A stretch of 27,651 nt of DNA from Actinomycetes bacterium (GTDB lineage: Bacteria > Actinomycetota > Coriobacteriia > Coriobacteriales > Eggerthellaceae). How positions within the stretch are numbered: position 1 is the first letter of the stretch; the number at the start of each line of letters is the position of its first letter. Positions 14,753 to 23,124 of this stretch are shown here, piece by piece. The stretch spans positions 1 through 27,651 of the forward strand of contig JAEYEL010000162.1 of assembly GCA_023403475.1 (NCBI GenBank), read 5' to 3'. A program made the translations under genes and the position numbers. The notes under the pieces are model-generated. The model did not search any database, was not told where the DNA came from, and saw only the letters and a program-made list of their open reading frames with translations.

Positions 14753-16186
14753 TCAGGATTTACTTTCCTTGAGGTTGAGGGAGCTTGTCTCCAAAAGCGA
14801 TTTTCCACGTGTCTCCGGTGCCATGATCACCGAAAGAACCAGCCCCAAGATCACTAAGCCCGCCGCTACGAGCATGGTGGCGCCAACGCCGTAGGCAGCG
14901 AGGAATATCGGCGTGCCGTAAGTGGCTATGATGGTGCCGATGCGAGAGAACGCGATGGCAATTCCCACGGCGGAAGCGCGCACTTCAGTGGGAAACAGCT
15001 CGTTGGGATAGAGCCACTGCAAAATGCCCGGACCGCCGCTGAAGAATGCATACAGGCCGAATCCCAAGATGATGACGAAAATCGGGGCACTAGGAAACAG
15101 CCCAAGAATCACCAAGCCCGTCGCCATAAGGGCAAGCGATCTGATGAGCAAGGTCCGCCTCCCCATGGAGTTCAGCCAGAACATGGCCGGGAAGGATCCT
15201 ATCAGGAAAAACAGGCTCACCGCACTTTCGCCGAGAATCGCCTCGTGCCCTTCCCCCAACCCGAAAGCCGTCATAATTTCGGGTCCGAACGTGTAGATGG
15301 CGTACATGGGAACCACTTGGCATAGCGTGAGGATGCCTAGATATACGATGCGCTTGAGGTACCCGCTAGAGAACACCTTCCTCAACCGGGTCTTTTCACC
15401 CGGCTTCTCAAGATCGAGTTCTATTCCCTCCCCGTAAACAAACTGCATAACCGCATCAGCCTCTTCAGTGCGGCCTTTCTGAGCCAACCACATAGGGGAC
15501 TCGGGAATATCGCGGCGCCCCACCAAGAGAACGATGCAGGGAACGATCGCCGATCCCAGCATCCACTGCCACCCGTTGGGAACGGAATACAGGAAGTATC
15601 CCACGAAAGCCGCCACGGTGGCGCCTAGATACCATGCCGCCGACACCATGCCCATGGAGATGGAGCGATGGCGCTTAGGCGTGAACTCGGCGATGAGCGA
15701 TGTGGCTATGGGATAGTCGGCTCCAACGAACACGCCTATGAAAAACCGTGCGAGTATCAGCTGCAAAGGGTTCGAGCAGAACACGCTGAGAAGGGAAAAC
15801 AGGCCAATTGCCACGATGTCCACGACAAACATCTTCCTACGCCCTATGAGGTCGGTGAGATATCCTCCCACGATCGTTCCCACGAAGATGCCGAGCATCA
15901 CCGACGCGCCGATAGCTGCGCTTTCCACGGTGGTGAGGTCAAATTGGGGAGCTATCTGCGTAAGGGCAACCCCTATGAGGGAAAGAACGTAGCCATCGAG
16001 GAAAGACCCCCCGCTCGAGAAAAGCGTGACCTTGCGCAAAAAGGGCGTCATGGTCACATCGTCAATGGTTTTGCGCACCGATTTTCGCGCCCGCTTCCCA
16101 GCATCCGAGTCTGACGAGACCACCGGAAGGCCGTCGCCTTTGGAGGGAGCGCCGCATCTTGGCGCCGCTTGCTTCGAATACTCCAT
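14753..16186 (-). CDS. MFS transporter 1, sugar porter / organic-cation-transporter-like
   Basis: 477 residues, 12 predicted helices after a polar N-terminus of about 50 residues. Family marks: GGYLTDLIGRRKMF after helix 2, ARFFIGVFVGADYPIA in helix 4, AEFTPKRHRS, PESPMWLAQKGR, NSMGRRTL in the second half, PNELFPTEVRASAVGIA, and PETRGKSLLE at the end. These belong to the sugar porter and organic cation (SLC22/SV2-like) branch of MFS. It is last in the caiABC operon, with AGGAGG 5 bases before the ATG. Since no CaiT is present, it is a good candidate for importing the betaine substrate; human OCTN2, a carnitine importer, is in this wider group. That substrate is inference. Confidence 0.85.
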   Translation of the reverse strand: MEYSKQAAPRCGAPSKGDGLPVVSSDSDAGKRARKSVRKTIDDVTMTPFLRKVTLFSSGGSFLDGYVLSLIGVALTQIAPQFDLTTVESAAIGASVMLGIFVGTIVGGYLTDLIGRRKMFVVDIVAIGLFSLLSVFCSNPLQLILARFFIGVFVGADYPIATSLIAEFTPKRHRSISMGMVSAAWYLGATVAAFVGYFLYSVPNGWQWMLGSAIVPCIVLLVGRRDIPESPMWLAQKGRTEEADAVMQFVYGEGIELDLEKPGEKTRLRKVFSSGYLKRIVYLGILTLCQVVPMYAIYTFGPEIMTAFGLGEGHEAILGESAVSLFFLIGSFPAMFWLNSMGRRTLLIRSLALMATGLVILGLFPSAPIFVIILGFGLYAFFSGGPGILQWLYPNELFPTEVRASAVGIAIAFSRIGTIIATYGTPIFLAAYGVGATMLVAAGLVILGLVLSVIMAPETRGKSLLETSSLNLKESKS

Positions 16187-16259
16187 TTAGTCCTCCTCAA
16201 CCTCTGGCAACAAGTCTTTCCAAACACGCTGTTCGCAAGAAGACCGCAGCCCCACGAAG

Positions 16260-17876
16260 CTATTTCAGAAGCTTCTTTTCGATCTTCATGGAGCAGGTGC
16301 GCGGGAAATCGTCGACGATTTCAACATGCGATGGCACCTTGAAACCGGCCATGTGCTCCGCGCAAAATTCAAGCACGGCTTCCTTTGTCAGCCGATGGCC
16401 GCACTTAGGCTTCACGAACGCCTTGATCGCCTGGTCGCGAATGGCGTCAGGCACACCTATAACAGCAGCTTCGTCCACAGCGGGATGCGTTAGCAAAATG
16501 CTCTCGACCTCACTCGCCGAAACGTTTTCGCCCGATCTTTTTATCATGTTCGTTTTTCGATCCACGAAAAAGAACCACCCGCGCTCGTCCTGATAGCCCT
16601 TGTCCCCCGTTTTCAGCCAACCATCTTCGGTGAAGGCTTCCGAGGTCGCCTCAGGATCACCGAAGTACTCCTTCATCAGGGTTCTCCCGCGCGTTCCCTT
16701 CACCTGTATCTCGCCCAGCTCGCCAGGCGCCGCCACGCTCCCATCGTCGCGGGCGATGCGAACCTCGTAGCCGAGACCGGGGCGACCAACAGAAGGCCAG
16801 TTGCGGCTGCCTACCGGCAGATCCGTCAGCACCCAGCAGACAGATTCGGTAGATCCGTAGGTGTTCATGAGAGTAACGCCGTAACGCTCTTCGAAAGCCC
16901 TCTTCTCTTTGTGAGAGACGGGAAGGAAGTACAGCATCTCGCGTAGGCAGTGATTCTGTTCGAAGGGATCTTCCGGCTGAAGCAGGAGCGTCCGCAGCAT
17001 CATAGAGACGCATTGCGCGACGGTCGCCTTGTATTCGCGTACCTGCCGCCAAAAACGACTGGCGCTGTATTTCTCTATCAGCACAAGGGTAGCGCCCGCC
17101 GTCAGCACCGGGGTAAGCGCCGCCAGCTGGAAGTTCGAATGACAGGCCGGCATCGTGGAGAGCAGCCTATCATCGCGCGTAAGCATAACCTCCCAATCTC
17201 CGTACAAGCCCGAGAACAGCAGGTTCGCATGGGTGAGAACAACCCCCTTCGGGCGGGATGTCGTACCGGACGTGAACAATATTTCCACGGGATCCTCCGA
17301 CGAAAGGTGTCTCTCCTCTCGCAATACCGCAGGCTCCGAAGAGCGCAAGCAAGCGAAATCGACGTCCTTGGCAATACCCCCGGCAAATCCGTCGTGGCTC
17401 TCTTTGCAGCGCCCGCCTTGGTGCCCATCGCGGCTTTGTTCATTGCGAACGCGAGCGACGAGCACCGTCTTGAGTTCGAATCTGCTATCGGCGGCAAGCG
17501 TTCGGTACGTTTCAGCGAAAGCCGGCTCCACCACCGCACAGGTTGCGGCAGTACGCTCCAAAACGAAGGCGGCCTCCTCGGCATGGTACTGTTCGTTCAC
17601 GGGCACCATGACCGCCCCTATCTTCGCTAGCCCGAAAAGACACATCATGAACTCGGGGCAGGCATGCATCTGCACGGCCACCCGATCACCGTGTTGCACA
17701 CCCAGCGAAAGAAACAGATTGGCAGACCGATTGATCTCTTCGTCGAAAGAGCGGTAGGTATAGGTTGCCCTTTCCCCGTGCCTTCCTTGGAAGATAAGAA
17801 ACACATGTTCGCCCGATTCTTTGGAAAGATCTGTCCAAAGGCTCCTCAGTGTTTCGCCCCCCACGATATCGGTCAA
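16260..17876 (-). CDS. caiC: Crotonobetaine/carnitine-CoA ligase CaiC
   Basis: 538 residues (E. coli CaiC 517). It is an ANL adenylate-forming enzyme: EILFTSGTTSRPKGV (AMP-binding loop), MNTYGSTES, WLKTGDKGY, VDRKTNMIKRSGENVSASEVE, and a C-terminal catalytic Lys region TCSMKIEKKLLK. The order and wording follow CaiC from the start (TDIVGGETLRSLW against MDIIGGQHLRQMW) to the end. It attaches CoA to carnitine, crotonobetaine or butyrobetaine with ATP, priming the CaiB cycle. A region around residues 150-190 is about 20 residues longer than in E. coli and Arg/Gly-rich. I prefer TTG at 17876 as start, because AAAGGGG lies 8 bases before it; the GTG at 17885 would overlap the ribosome binding site. 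The gap to caiB is 34 bases. Confidence 0.92.
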   Translation of the reverse strand: MTDIVGGETLRSLWTDLSKESGEHVFLIFQGRHGERATYTYRSFDEEINRSANLFLSLGVQHGDRVAVQMHACPEFMMCLFGLAKIGAVMVPVNEQYHAEEAAFVLERTAATCAVVEPAFAETYRTLAADSRFELKTVLVARVRNEQSRDGHQGGRCKESHDGFAGGIAKDVDFACLRSSEPAVLREERHLSSEDPVEILFTSGTTSRPKGVVLTHANLLFSGLYGDWEVMLTRDDRLLSTMPACHSNFQLAALTPVLTAGATLVLIEKYSASRFWRQVREYKATVAQCVSMMLRTLLLQPEDPFEQNHCLREMLYFLPVSHKEKRAFEERYGVTLMNTYGSTESVCWVLTDLPVGSRNWPSVGRPGLGYEVRIARDDGSVAAPGELGEIQVKGTRGRTLMKEYFGDPEATSEAFTEDGWLKTGDKGYQDERGWFFFVDRKTNMIKRSGENVSASEVESILLTHPAVDEAAVIGVPDAIRDQAIKAFVKPKCGHRLTKEAVLEFCAEHMAGFKVPSHVEIVDDFPRTCSMKIEKKLLK

Positions 17877-17910
17877 CCGACTCACCCCTTTCGGGCACGC
17901 ATGCGCCGCG

Positions 17911-19125
17911 CTACTCGCTTACCTTGATAACACCAGCGTCGGCCAACTCGCGTATCTTTTCCGAAGTGTAGCCGGCTCGCTTCAGAACGTCTGCGGTGTC
18001 GCCTCCGTGGTGGGGCATCGGGCGCCAGATCTTTCCCGGGTTGTTTTTGAACTTCGGAAACACCCCAAGACCGTGGAACGTCTCTCCGTCCGCCGTCTCC
18101 CAATCGACCCACGTGCCGCGCAGATTGAGATGTTCCTCCTTCACGAGGTCTTCCATGTCGTTGAGCACCTGGGCTGCGATACGGTGAGCAGCGAAGTCGG
18201 CCTCTATATCGTACTTCGAGTTCTTCAGGCAGTACTCTTCGAACGCCTTTTGAATCTTTTCAGCATGCGGGTTGGAAAGCCACAGGCCCGATGTGTCCTC
18301 GGGAATGTCGTCGGTTCCCCACAGATGCCCGAGTCCGATGGTCTCAAGGAAATACTTGTTCTGATCGACGCCGTAAAGACATACGCCCAGAAAACCGTCA
18401 TTGCACGCAAACTCACCGATGCCGCAAAGGTTCTGGTTGCGTGCGCCCGGGCGCGGCCACTTGATCCCCTCGTTCAGGTAGTCGACGAGGTAATATTGCC
18501 CGATCGAGAGAAGCGTTTCGTACATGGCAAGATCTATAGACTCGCCTTTGCCGGTTCTCTCGGCGCGGAAGAGTGCGGCCATAGACGCTCCTGTCATCAT
18601 GAGCGTGTTGAGATAGTCGCCCATGTAAGGCCCTGGGAGCATCGGCTGCTCCTCCGTGCCGTTTTGCATAATGATGCCGGCATAGGCCATGACGGTCAGG
18701 TCGTAAGCCGCGCGTTTGACCATTTTCGGGTCGCCCTCCTGCCCGAAACCCGAAACGTGTACAATGACCATCTTCGGGTTCAGCTCCCACAAAACCTCGT
18801 CGGTGATGCCCTTGCGTGCCCACGTGCCGCCCTTCGACGCCTCCATGAAGATGTCGGCATCCTTCACCAGATCGAAGAACACCTGCTTTCCCTCTTCGGA
18901 GAAGTAGTTCAGGGCAACTGAGCGTTGGTTGCGCCGCTCCGCCTGTTTGATATATGCGGTGTCGCGTATGGTATCCCCGGCGCCCGTGTTCTCGAGCCAG
19001 ATGACATCGGCCCCCCAATCGGCCATGAGGTCAGCCGCCTTGGGACAAGCCAGTTCTACCGCCGCGTAGACGACCTTGACGCCGTCGAGAGGTCCGTAAG
19101 ACGGCTTTTCATTTGGAATGGTCAT
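17911..19125 (-). CDS. caiB: Carnitine/crotonobetaine CoA-transferase CaiB (class III)
   Basis: 404 residues, as in E. coli CaiB (405). It keeps long stretches of CaiB wording: EASKGGTWARKGITDEVLW, VSGFGQ, TGKGESIDLAMYE, GQYYLVDY and the terminal FPKFKNNPGKIWRPMPHHG. The catalytic aspartate of class III CoA-transferases (Asp169 in CaiB) is Asp170 here, in P-Y-M-G-D-Y. It moves CoA from butyrobetainyl-CoA or crotonobetainyl-CoA to incoming carnitine, so the cycle needs little ATP. AGGAGG lies 7 bases before the ATG. It is separated from caiA by 175 bases holding a nested hairpin, the largest gap inside the operon. Confidence 0.95.
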   Translation of the reverse strand: MTIPNEKPSYGPLDGVKVVYAAVELACPKAADLMADWGADVIWLENTGAGDTIRDTAYIKQAERRNQRSVALNYFSEEGKQVFFDLVKDADIFMEASKGGTWARKGITDEVLWELNPKMVIVHVSGFGQEGDPKMVKRAAYDLTVMAYAGIIMQNGTEEQPMLPGPYMGDYLNTLMMTGASMAALFRAERTGKGESIDLAMYETLLSIGQYYLVDYLNEGIKWPRPGARNQNLCGIGEFACNDGFLGVCLYGVDQNKYFLETIGLGHLWGTDDIPEDTSGLWLSNPHAEKIQKAFEEYCLKNSKYDIEADFAAHRIAAQVLNDMEDLVKEEHLNLRGTWVDWETADGETFHGLGVFPKFKNNPGKIWRPMPHHGGDTADVLKRAGYTSEKIRELADAGVIKVSE

Positions 19126-19187
19126 GTTTCATCCTCCTTTGTCGTTTCGTTTGCAAGAGCCACAACAAGCCAAGCCACGACCGCAGC

Positions 19188-19246
19188 GAACCTCGCCGCA
19201 AGTGGCCGACGGATACGGCGCCGTCGGCCAAAGAGACCCGAGGTTC
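19188..19246 (-). other. Nested hairpin between caiA and caiB
   Basis: An inner perfect 10-bp stem (TGGCCGACGG / CCGTCGGCCA, 19203-19230, 8-base loop) sits inside an outer 8-bp stem (GAACCTCG / CGAGGTTC). No U-run follows on the minus strand, so mRNA processing or stabilisation is more likely than termination. It may set different caiA and caiB levels. Confidence 0.55.
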
Positions 19247-19300
19247 AGCCCCGATGGACACCTTCGCAAGGCAGCAGCCCTCGAAGCTCGCGCCTTACGC

Positions 19301-20449
19301 TTACTGCCGATACTTGAGGGATGCCCCTTTCGACGTGGCGAGGATCATCATCTCGTCGGTTCCGCCCGAAATGCGGTCGACGCGCAGATCACGCCAAATC
19401 CGGTTGATGCGATGCTCGCTAGCCACTGAGATGCCGCCCATAATCTGCATGGCGTCATCGGTCACCTCGAACGAGGCGTTGGCGCAGTAGTACTTGCACA
19501 TGGCGGCGGCAGCGGGATCGAAGTTCCCGTTGTTGTTGTCCGCATTCCATGCCGCCTCGTAAAGCATGTTTTTCATGTTGGTCAGCTTGATGCACATCTC
19601 GGTGATCTTGAGCTGGTTGAGCTGGAAGCGGCTTAGGGGCTTTCCGAAGGCTATGCGCGTGTTCGCATGCGCCATAGCGTCCTCGAACGCGCAGATGGCG
19701 GTTCCGTAATCGCATGCCCCCACGAGCCAGCGCTCGAAATTGAAGTCCGATACGCCGCGCATGAAACCGTTCCCCTCTGTGCCGAACAGGTCCCTCTCGT
19801 CAAGCTCTACGTTATCCAAGTAAACCTCGCAGCAGCTGTCCATACGCAGGCCAAGCTTGACCAACGGAGAGAGGCTTACGCCGGGCTTCGTCATGTCGAG
19901 GAAAAACTCGCTGAACACCGTGGGGTCGTCTGCGTTCCGAGCCATAATCACCAAGTATTTCACGCCGGCAGACGAAGTAATGAACGTCTTTGTTCCGTTC
20001 AGGTAGATCTTTCCGTTCGCGCGCTTGTAGGTGGTCGAAAGGGAACCCACGTCCGAGCCGGCTCCAGGTTCGGTACAGGCGGAATTCCATATCTGCTCCC
20101 CCGAGCCAAGCGTCGACATGACGGCAGCAATCTGTTCCTCGCTACCCTCCCGTATGATGGTTTCGAACCCCGGAAGCTGGTAGAGCACATAGGTAGGGGC
20201 GCCGTATCTTCCAAGCACCTCGTATACCGCCATAAGGGTCACACAGGGCTGATCAAGCCCAAGCCCGCCATGGTCTTCGGGCAGCATGATCAGATCGAAC
20301 CCCAACTCGCAAAGACCCCGTACCCATCGCAGAGGATACTCGTGTCTCTCATCGCACTCGTGGAAGTAGGCCTCCCAGTTCTCGCTTTCCATATACTCGC
20401 GGTAACTATCGACGATAAGCTCTTGCTCGTCGGTTAGCTTGAAGTCCAT
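19301..20449 (-). CDS. caiA: Crotonobetainyl-CoA reductase CaiA (acyl-CoA dehydrogenase family)
   Basis: 382 residues (E. coli CaiA 380). It is CaiA-like along its whole length: SENWEAYFHECDE, GAPTYVLYQLPG, TEPGAGSDVGSL, NGKIYLNGTKTFITSS, KLGLRMDSCCEV, NMKNMLYEAAWNADN and WRDLRVDRISGGTDEM. Glu366 in GGTDE fits the catalytic base position, and FITSS belongs to the FAD pocket. It reduces crotonobetainyl-CoA to gamma-butyrobetainyl-CoA with electrons from FixAB. AAGGAGG lies 6 bases before the ATG, and this same sequence encodes the last two arginines of the esterase upstream. The genes are 3 bases apart and must be translationally coupled. Confidence 0.95.
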   Translation of the reverse strand: MDFKLTDEQELIVDSYREYMESENWEAYFHECDERHEYPLRWVRGLCELGFDLIMLPEDHGGLGLDQPCVTLMAVYEVLGRYGAPTYVLYQLPGFETIIREGSEEQIAAVMSTLGSGEQIWNSACTEPGAGSDVGSLSTTYKRANGKIYLNGTKTFITSSAGVKYLVIMARNADDPTVFSEFFLDMTKPGVSLSPLVKLGLRMDSCCEVYLDNVELDERDLFGTEGNGFMRGVSDFNFERWLVGACDYGTAICAFEDAMAHANTRIAFGKPLSRFQLNQLKITEMCIKLTNMKNMLYEAAWNADNNNGNFDPAAAAMCKYYCANASFEVTDDAMQIMGGISVASEHRINRIWRDLRVDRISGGTDEMMILATSKGASLKYRQ

Positions 20450-20452
20450 ACT

Positions 20453-21520
20453 TTACCTCCTTACATTACCAACGGACTCCTTCGCCTTCGGTGCAGACGA
20501 AAGATTTTCCTTCAATCCAAGCTGCTGACGGAAGAATGCAGCCCCGTGCTCAAGAGCATCGTTCGCCGCATCGAGCATCTTGGTGTAGTGCAGAAACGCA
20601 TGCAGAACTCCTTCGAACACCTCGTACACGCAGGGCGTGCCGTACTGCCTGCAAATAGCAGCAAGCGTTGCGCTGTCATCGAGAAGAGGATCCAGCTCGG
20701 CAGCAGCCACGTAGCACGCCGGAACGTCCTGCGTAAGATCGTTCAGGAACAGGTTCGCATAGCGATTTGCCGGCAGCTCCGCCGGGTCGTCCGCATACAT
20801 TCGCAAGTAGAACTGCCAGTCCTCCTCGGCTAATCCGTCCCACGGGCCTCCCAGCAGGCGCATCGAAGAAGAGTCTGACAAACCGAACCAGCCGTAGTAC
20901 AGCAGAAGGCATCTGATGTAGGCGCTGCCACCCTTCTCCTCCCTCAAATACATGGTTGCCGCAAGACCCAGATGGGCTCCGCCCGAATCGCCCGCGAATG
21001 AAAGGCGTCCCCCGTCAACACCGTGCTGCGCCCCGTTCTCGTGAAGATAGAGGGCGACCGCAGCCACCTCTCGCACGGCGCTCGGAAATTTCGCTTCGGG
21101 AGAAAGCCTGTAGTCCACCGCCACGACGACGGCCTGCGTCTTTTCGGCCAAGATGCGACAGATTCGGTCATGCGTCTCGAGGTTCCCAAGCACGAACCCG
21201 CCTCCATGTGCATATACGATGGCGGGCACAGAGGGCAACGAGGACGCCCGAGCTTCTGCGGCTTCTGCGGCTTCTGCCGTAGGATAGTAAAACCGCACCG
21301 GAATCTCTCCGTAAGGCCCAGGCACGCACGAGTCGACGCTCGCTTCCATAGCTGGTCCCCCTTCGACCCAGTACGCGCGTGCCGCAACGTAGTTCTCGCG
21401 CATCTCCTCAAGGCTCGCGCTTGTGTCGTTCGCATCGCCTGCCAATTCGCTTTCCTTTTCAAGAACCGCCCTCATCTGCGGGCTTAGCAAGGAAAGCACG
21501 TCTAGCTTGTTAGCGCTCAC
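20453..21520 (-). CDS. Alpha/beta hydrolase, HSL (family IV) esterase
   Basis: 355 residues. The oxyanion motif YAHGGGF (HGGG 105-108) and the nucleophile GDSGG (Ser179) are clear. Asp277 (AELDPLL) and His307 (GVLHAFLH) complete the triad of hormone-sensitive-lipase-type esterases. There is no signal peptide, so it acts in the cytosol. The start is GTG at 21520, with AAAGG 8 bases upstream, inside the last codons of MFS2 (11-base overlap). Longer in-frame starts give Cys-rich sequence read from MFS2. The tight coupling to MFS2 and caiA means it serves the same pathway. Cleaving acylcarnitine or another ester to feed CaiB/CaiC is my inference; no known cai operon gene matches it. The loop at 82-90 carries E-A-A repeats. 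Confidence 0.88.
   Translation of the reverse strand: MSANKLDVLSLLSPQMRAVLEKESELAGDANDTSASLEEMRENYVAARAYWVEGGPAMEASVDSCVPGPYGEIPVRFYYPTAEAAEAAEARASSLPSVPAIVYAHGGGFVLGNLETHDRICRILAEKTQAVVVAVDYRLSPEAKFPSAVREVAAVALYLHENGAQHGVDGGRLSFAGDSGGAHLGLAATMYLREEKGGSAYIRCLLLYYGWFGLSDSSSMRLLGGPWDGLAEEDWQFYLRMYADDPAELPANRYANLFLNDLTQDVPACYVAAAELDPLLDDSATLAAICRQYGTPCVYEVFEGVLHAFLHYTKMLDAANDALEHGAAFFRQQLGLKENLSSAPKAKESVGNVRR
21252..21278. repeat. Three 9-bp tandem repeats inside the esterase gene
   Basis: GCTTCTGCG occurs three times (the last copy with one change) and encodes the E-A-A run before the HGGG strand. It is an in-frame unit like the one in the folate gene. Confidence 0.8.
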
Positions 21521-22826
21521 TGGTTTCGCCTTTCTCGGCTTCCCCTTCTTCCTTGCCGCCGAAATGACGCTTGACCGTACGCAACAGCATGAGCAAGCAT
21601 AGGCAGCCAATAACGCCGAACATGATTTCGAAACCGAAGATGCTCGTGAATGCGTCTACGCCCTGTGCATCTATCATGCTGCCGTACCATGTGTGGATGA
21701 ACACGTCGGGCAAAAAGCCGATGACCGAGAGAATGCCTGTGGCAGTGCCGAAGATGGACATGGGAATCTTCACCTCGGAAAGAGGGGAAGAGCCGATGGA
21801 GAAGGCACCATATGTTGCAAAGCCGAACACAACCACCAAAGCGGAGGCGAACACTGCGGCAGAAGGATTATGCGGGAAGAGAATGAACCCGACAAGAATT
21901 CCGATGGCAAGGATGAATGCTCCGAGGATGGTTTTTGACGGGCTTTTTATCTTCGTGGCAACCCATCCGACAACAGGACCGGCTACAAGGCCGATGCCAT
22001 ACGTGCGTATAAGGCCGATCACATTCACCATGTTGACATCGGCCTCGAAGCACTGGGTGAGATAAGGAGTAGTGTAGCTGGCTCCCTGGTACACCGCGTA
22101 CACGCACATATAGGCAAGGCAGGCCCACATGACGCCGGGATGCTTGATAGCTTGGATGGCCTCGCGCAGGCTGAACAGCTTGGCATCCTTGTTGATCTCC
22201 CCCTTGAAATCGGGGATGAGGAAGAAGGCGGCTATACCGAGAATCGTTATCATCACGCCAAGGAACACGAGCATAGCTTGAACGCCGAATACAGTGTTCG
22301 AGATAGAGGCGATGATTGCCGCGTTGATGAGACCGAGCACTAAGCCGGTCACACCGTAAATGGAATAGCTTATGCCTATCTTGCTGGCGTACTCGTTTTC
22401 TTCACAGCACAGGCGGATGACCTTGAATCGCGTACCCCACCAGATAAGAATCGAAGTGACGCCCATGAGAACGAACAGCACAAGGCACACCGATACGTCC
22501 GGCAGCGTTGCGTACACGAACACGAGCACGGCTGTAGCGAGAAAGCCAACCCAAGCCAGCGTGCGCATACGAAACTTATCGGCCACGATGCCGGAAGGCA
22601 GATAGCAAATCAAAGCTGCAAGACCGTACGCCGACACCATAAGACCCAGATCGGCATTAGTCGCCCCAAGAGCTTGGATGAGCGGATCATAGAACACATT
22701 CTTGAGATACATGGGGGTGTAAATGATAGACGACCCCATGGAGATGAGCACGACGAGCGCCCACTTGTGCAAGGTTGAAAGATCCTTGTAGGTCACTTCT
22801 CCCCTGCTTTTTGCCAATAGTGTCAT
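21510..22826 (-). CDS. MFS transporter 2
   Basis: 438 residues with 12 predicted helices. A conserved loop G-I-V-A-D-K-F-R-M-R-T follows helix 2, and a central cytosolic loop (IPDFKGEINKDAKLFSLREAI) parts the halves. The overall look recalls organophosphate or oxalate:formate antiporter-like MFS proteins; the exact family is uncertain. It is first in the cai operon and divergent from the LuxR regulator. It may exchange substrate for product, the job that CaiT does elsewhere, or take up the ester cleaved by the next gene. AAAGGA lies 7 bases before the ATG at 22826; longer in-frame starts lack a ribosome binding site. Confidence 0.85.
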   Translation of the reverse strand: MTLLAKSRGEVTYKDLSTLHKWALVVLISMGSSIIYTPMYLKNVFYDPLIQALGATNADLGLMVSAYGLAALICYLPSGIVADKFRMRTLAWVGFLATAVLVFVYATLPDVSVCLVLFVLMGVTSILIWWGTRFKVIRLCCEENEYASKIGISYSIYGVTGLVLGLINAAIIASISNTVFGVQAMLVFLGVMITILGIAAFFLIPDFKGEINKDAKLFSLREAIQAIKHPGVMWACLAYMCVYAVYQGASYTTPYLTQCFEADVNMVNVIGLIRTYGIGLVAGPVVGWVATKIKSPSKTILGAFILAIGILVGFILFPHNPSAAVFASALVVVFGFATYGAFSIGSSPLSEVKIPMSIFGTATGILSVIGFLPDVFIHTWYGSMIDAQGVDAFTSIFGFEIMFGVIGCLCLLMLLRTVKRHFGGKEEGEAEKGETSER

Positions 22827-23124
22827 GATGTATTCCTTTCTCCTTGTTGTCGCCCGGCATTGCAAGCAAACATCGATGCGCAGTCGGCAGTATGCTCGCT
22901 GAGCCGAGCTTTGGGGGCATTTTGTATTCGGGAAAGTGTTTCGCCATCGCAAAATATCTGCTATTTGCTCGAATACTTACTTTTTTGCGAGGGCTTTCTT
23001 TCTCTCCAATGATAGATTCCTGCCATCGTGATTTTCGCGCCGTGTTGCACAGCCTTGCCCAATCCAAGCAGTTCAGATGCATCATTATCCATCACTAAAA
23101 GGACGCGAAAGGGGTTTCTGCCTT
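22827..23124. promoter_or_regulatory. Divergent MFS2-LuxR control region
   Basis: This 298-base stretch is AT-richer than its sides. It holds an inverted pair GTATTCG (22924-22930) and CGAATAC (22970-22976). Between them is an imperfect palindrome, GCAAAATA-TCTGC-TATTTGC (22949-22968). Spaced sites of this kind suit a LuxR-type activator acting on the cai operon. No gene is seen in it. Confidence 0.45.

Noticed and set aside
17350..17480. Possible frameshift in caiC
   Set aside because: The frame is open throughout with conserved motifs on both sides; the odd Arg/Gly-rich part is simply a longer linker.
16260..20449. Bile-acid (bai) or caffeoyl-CoA reductase genes as the identity of the CoA enzymes
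   Set aside because: The families overlap, but the detailed wording and C-termini match CaiA, CaiB and CaiC much more closely, and FixCX would not be expected there.
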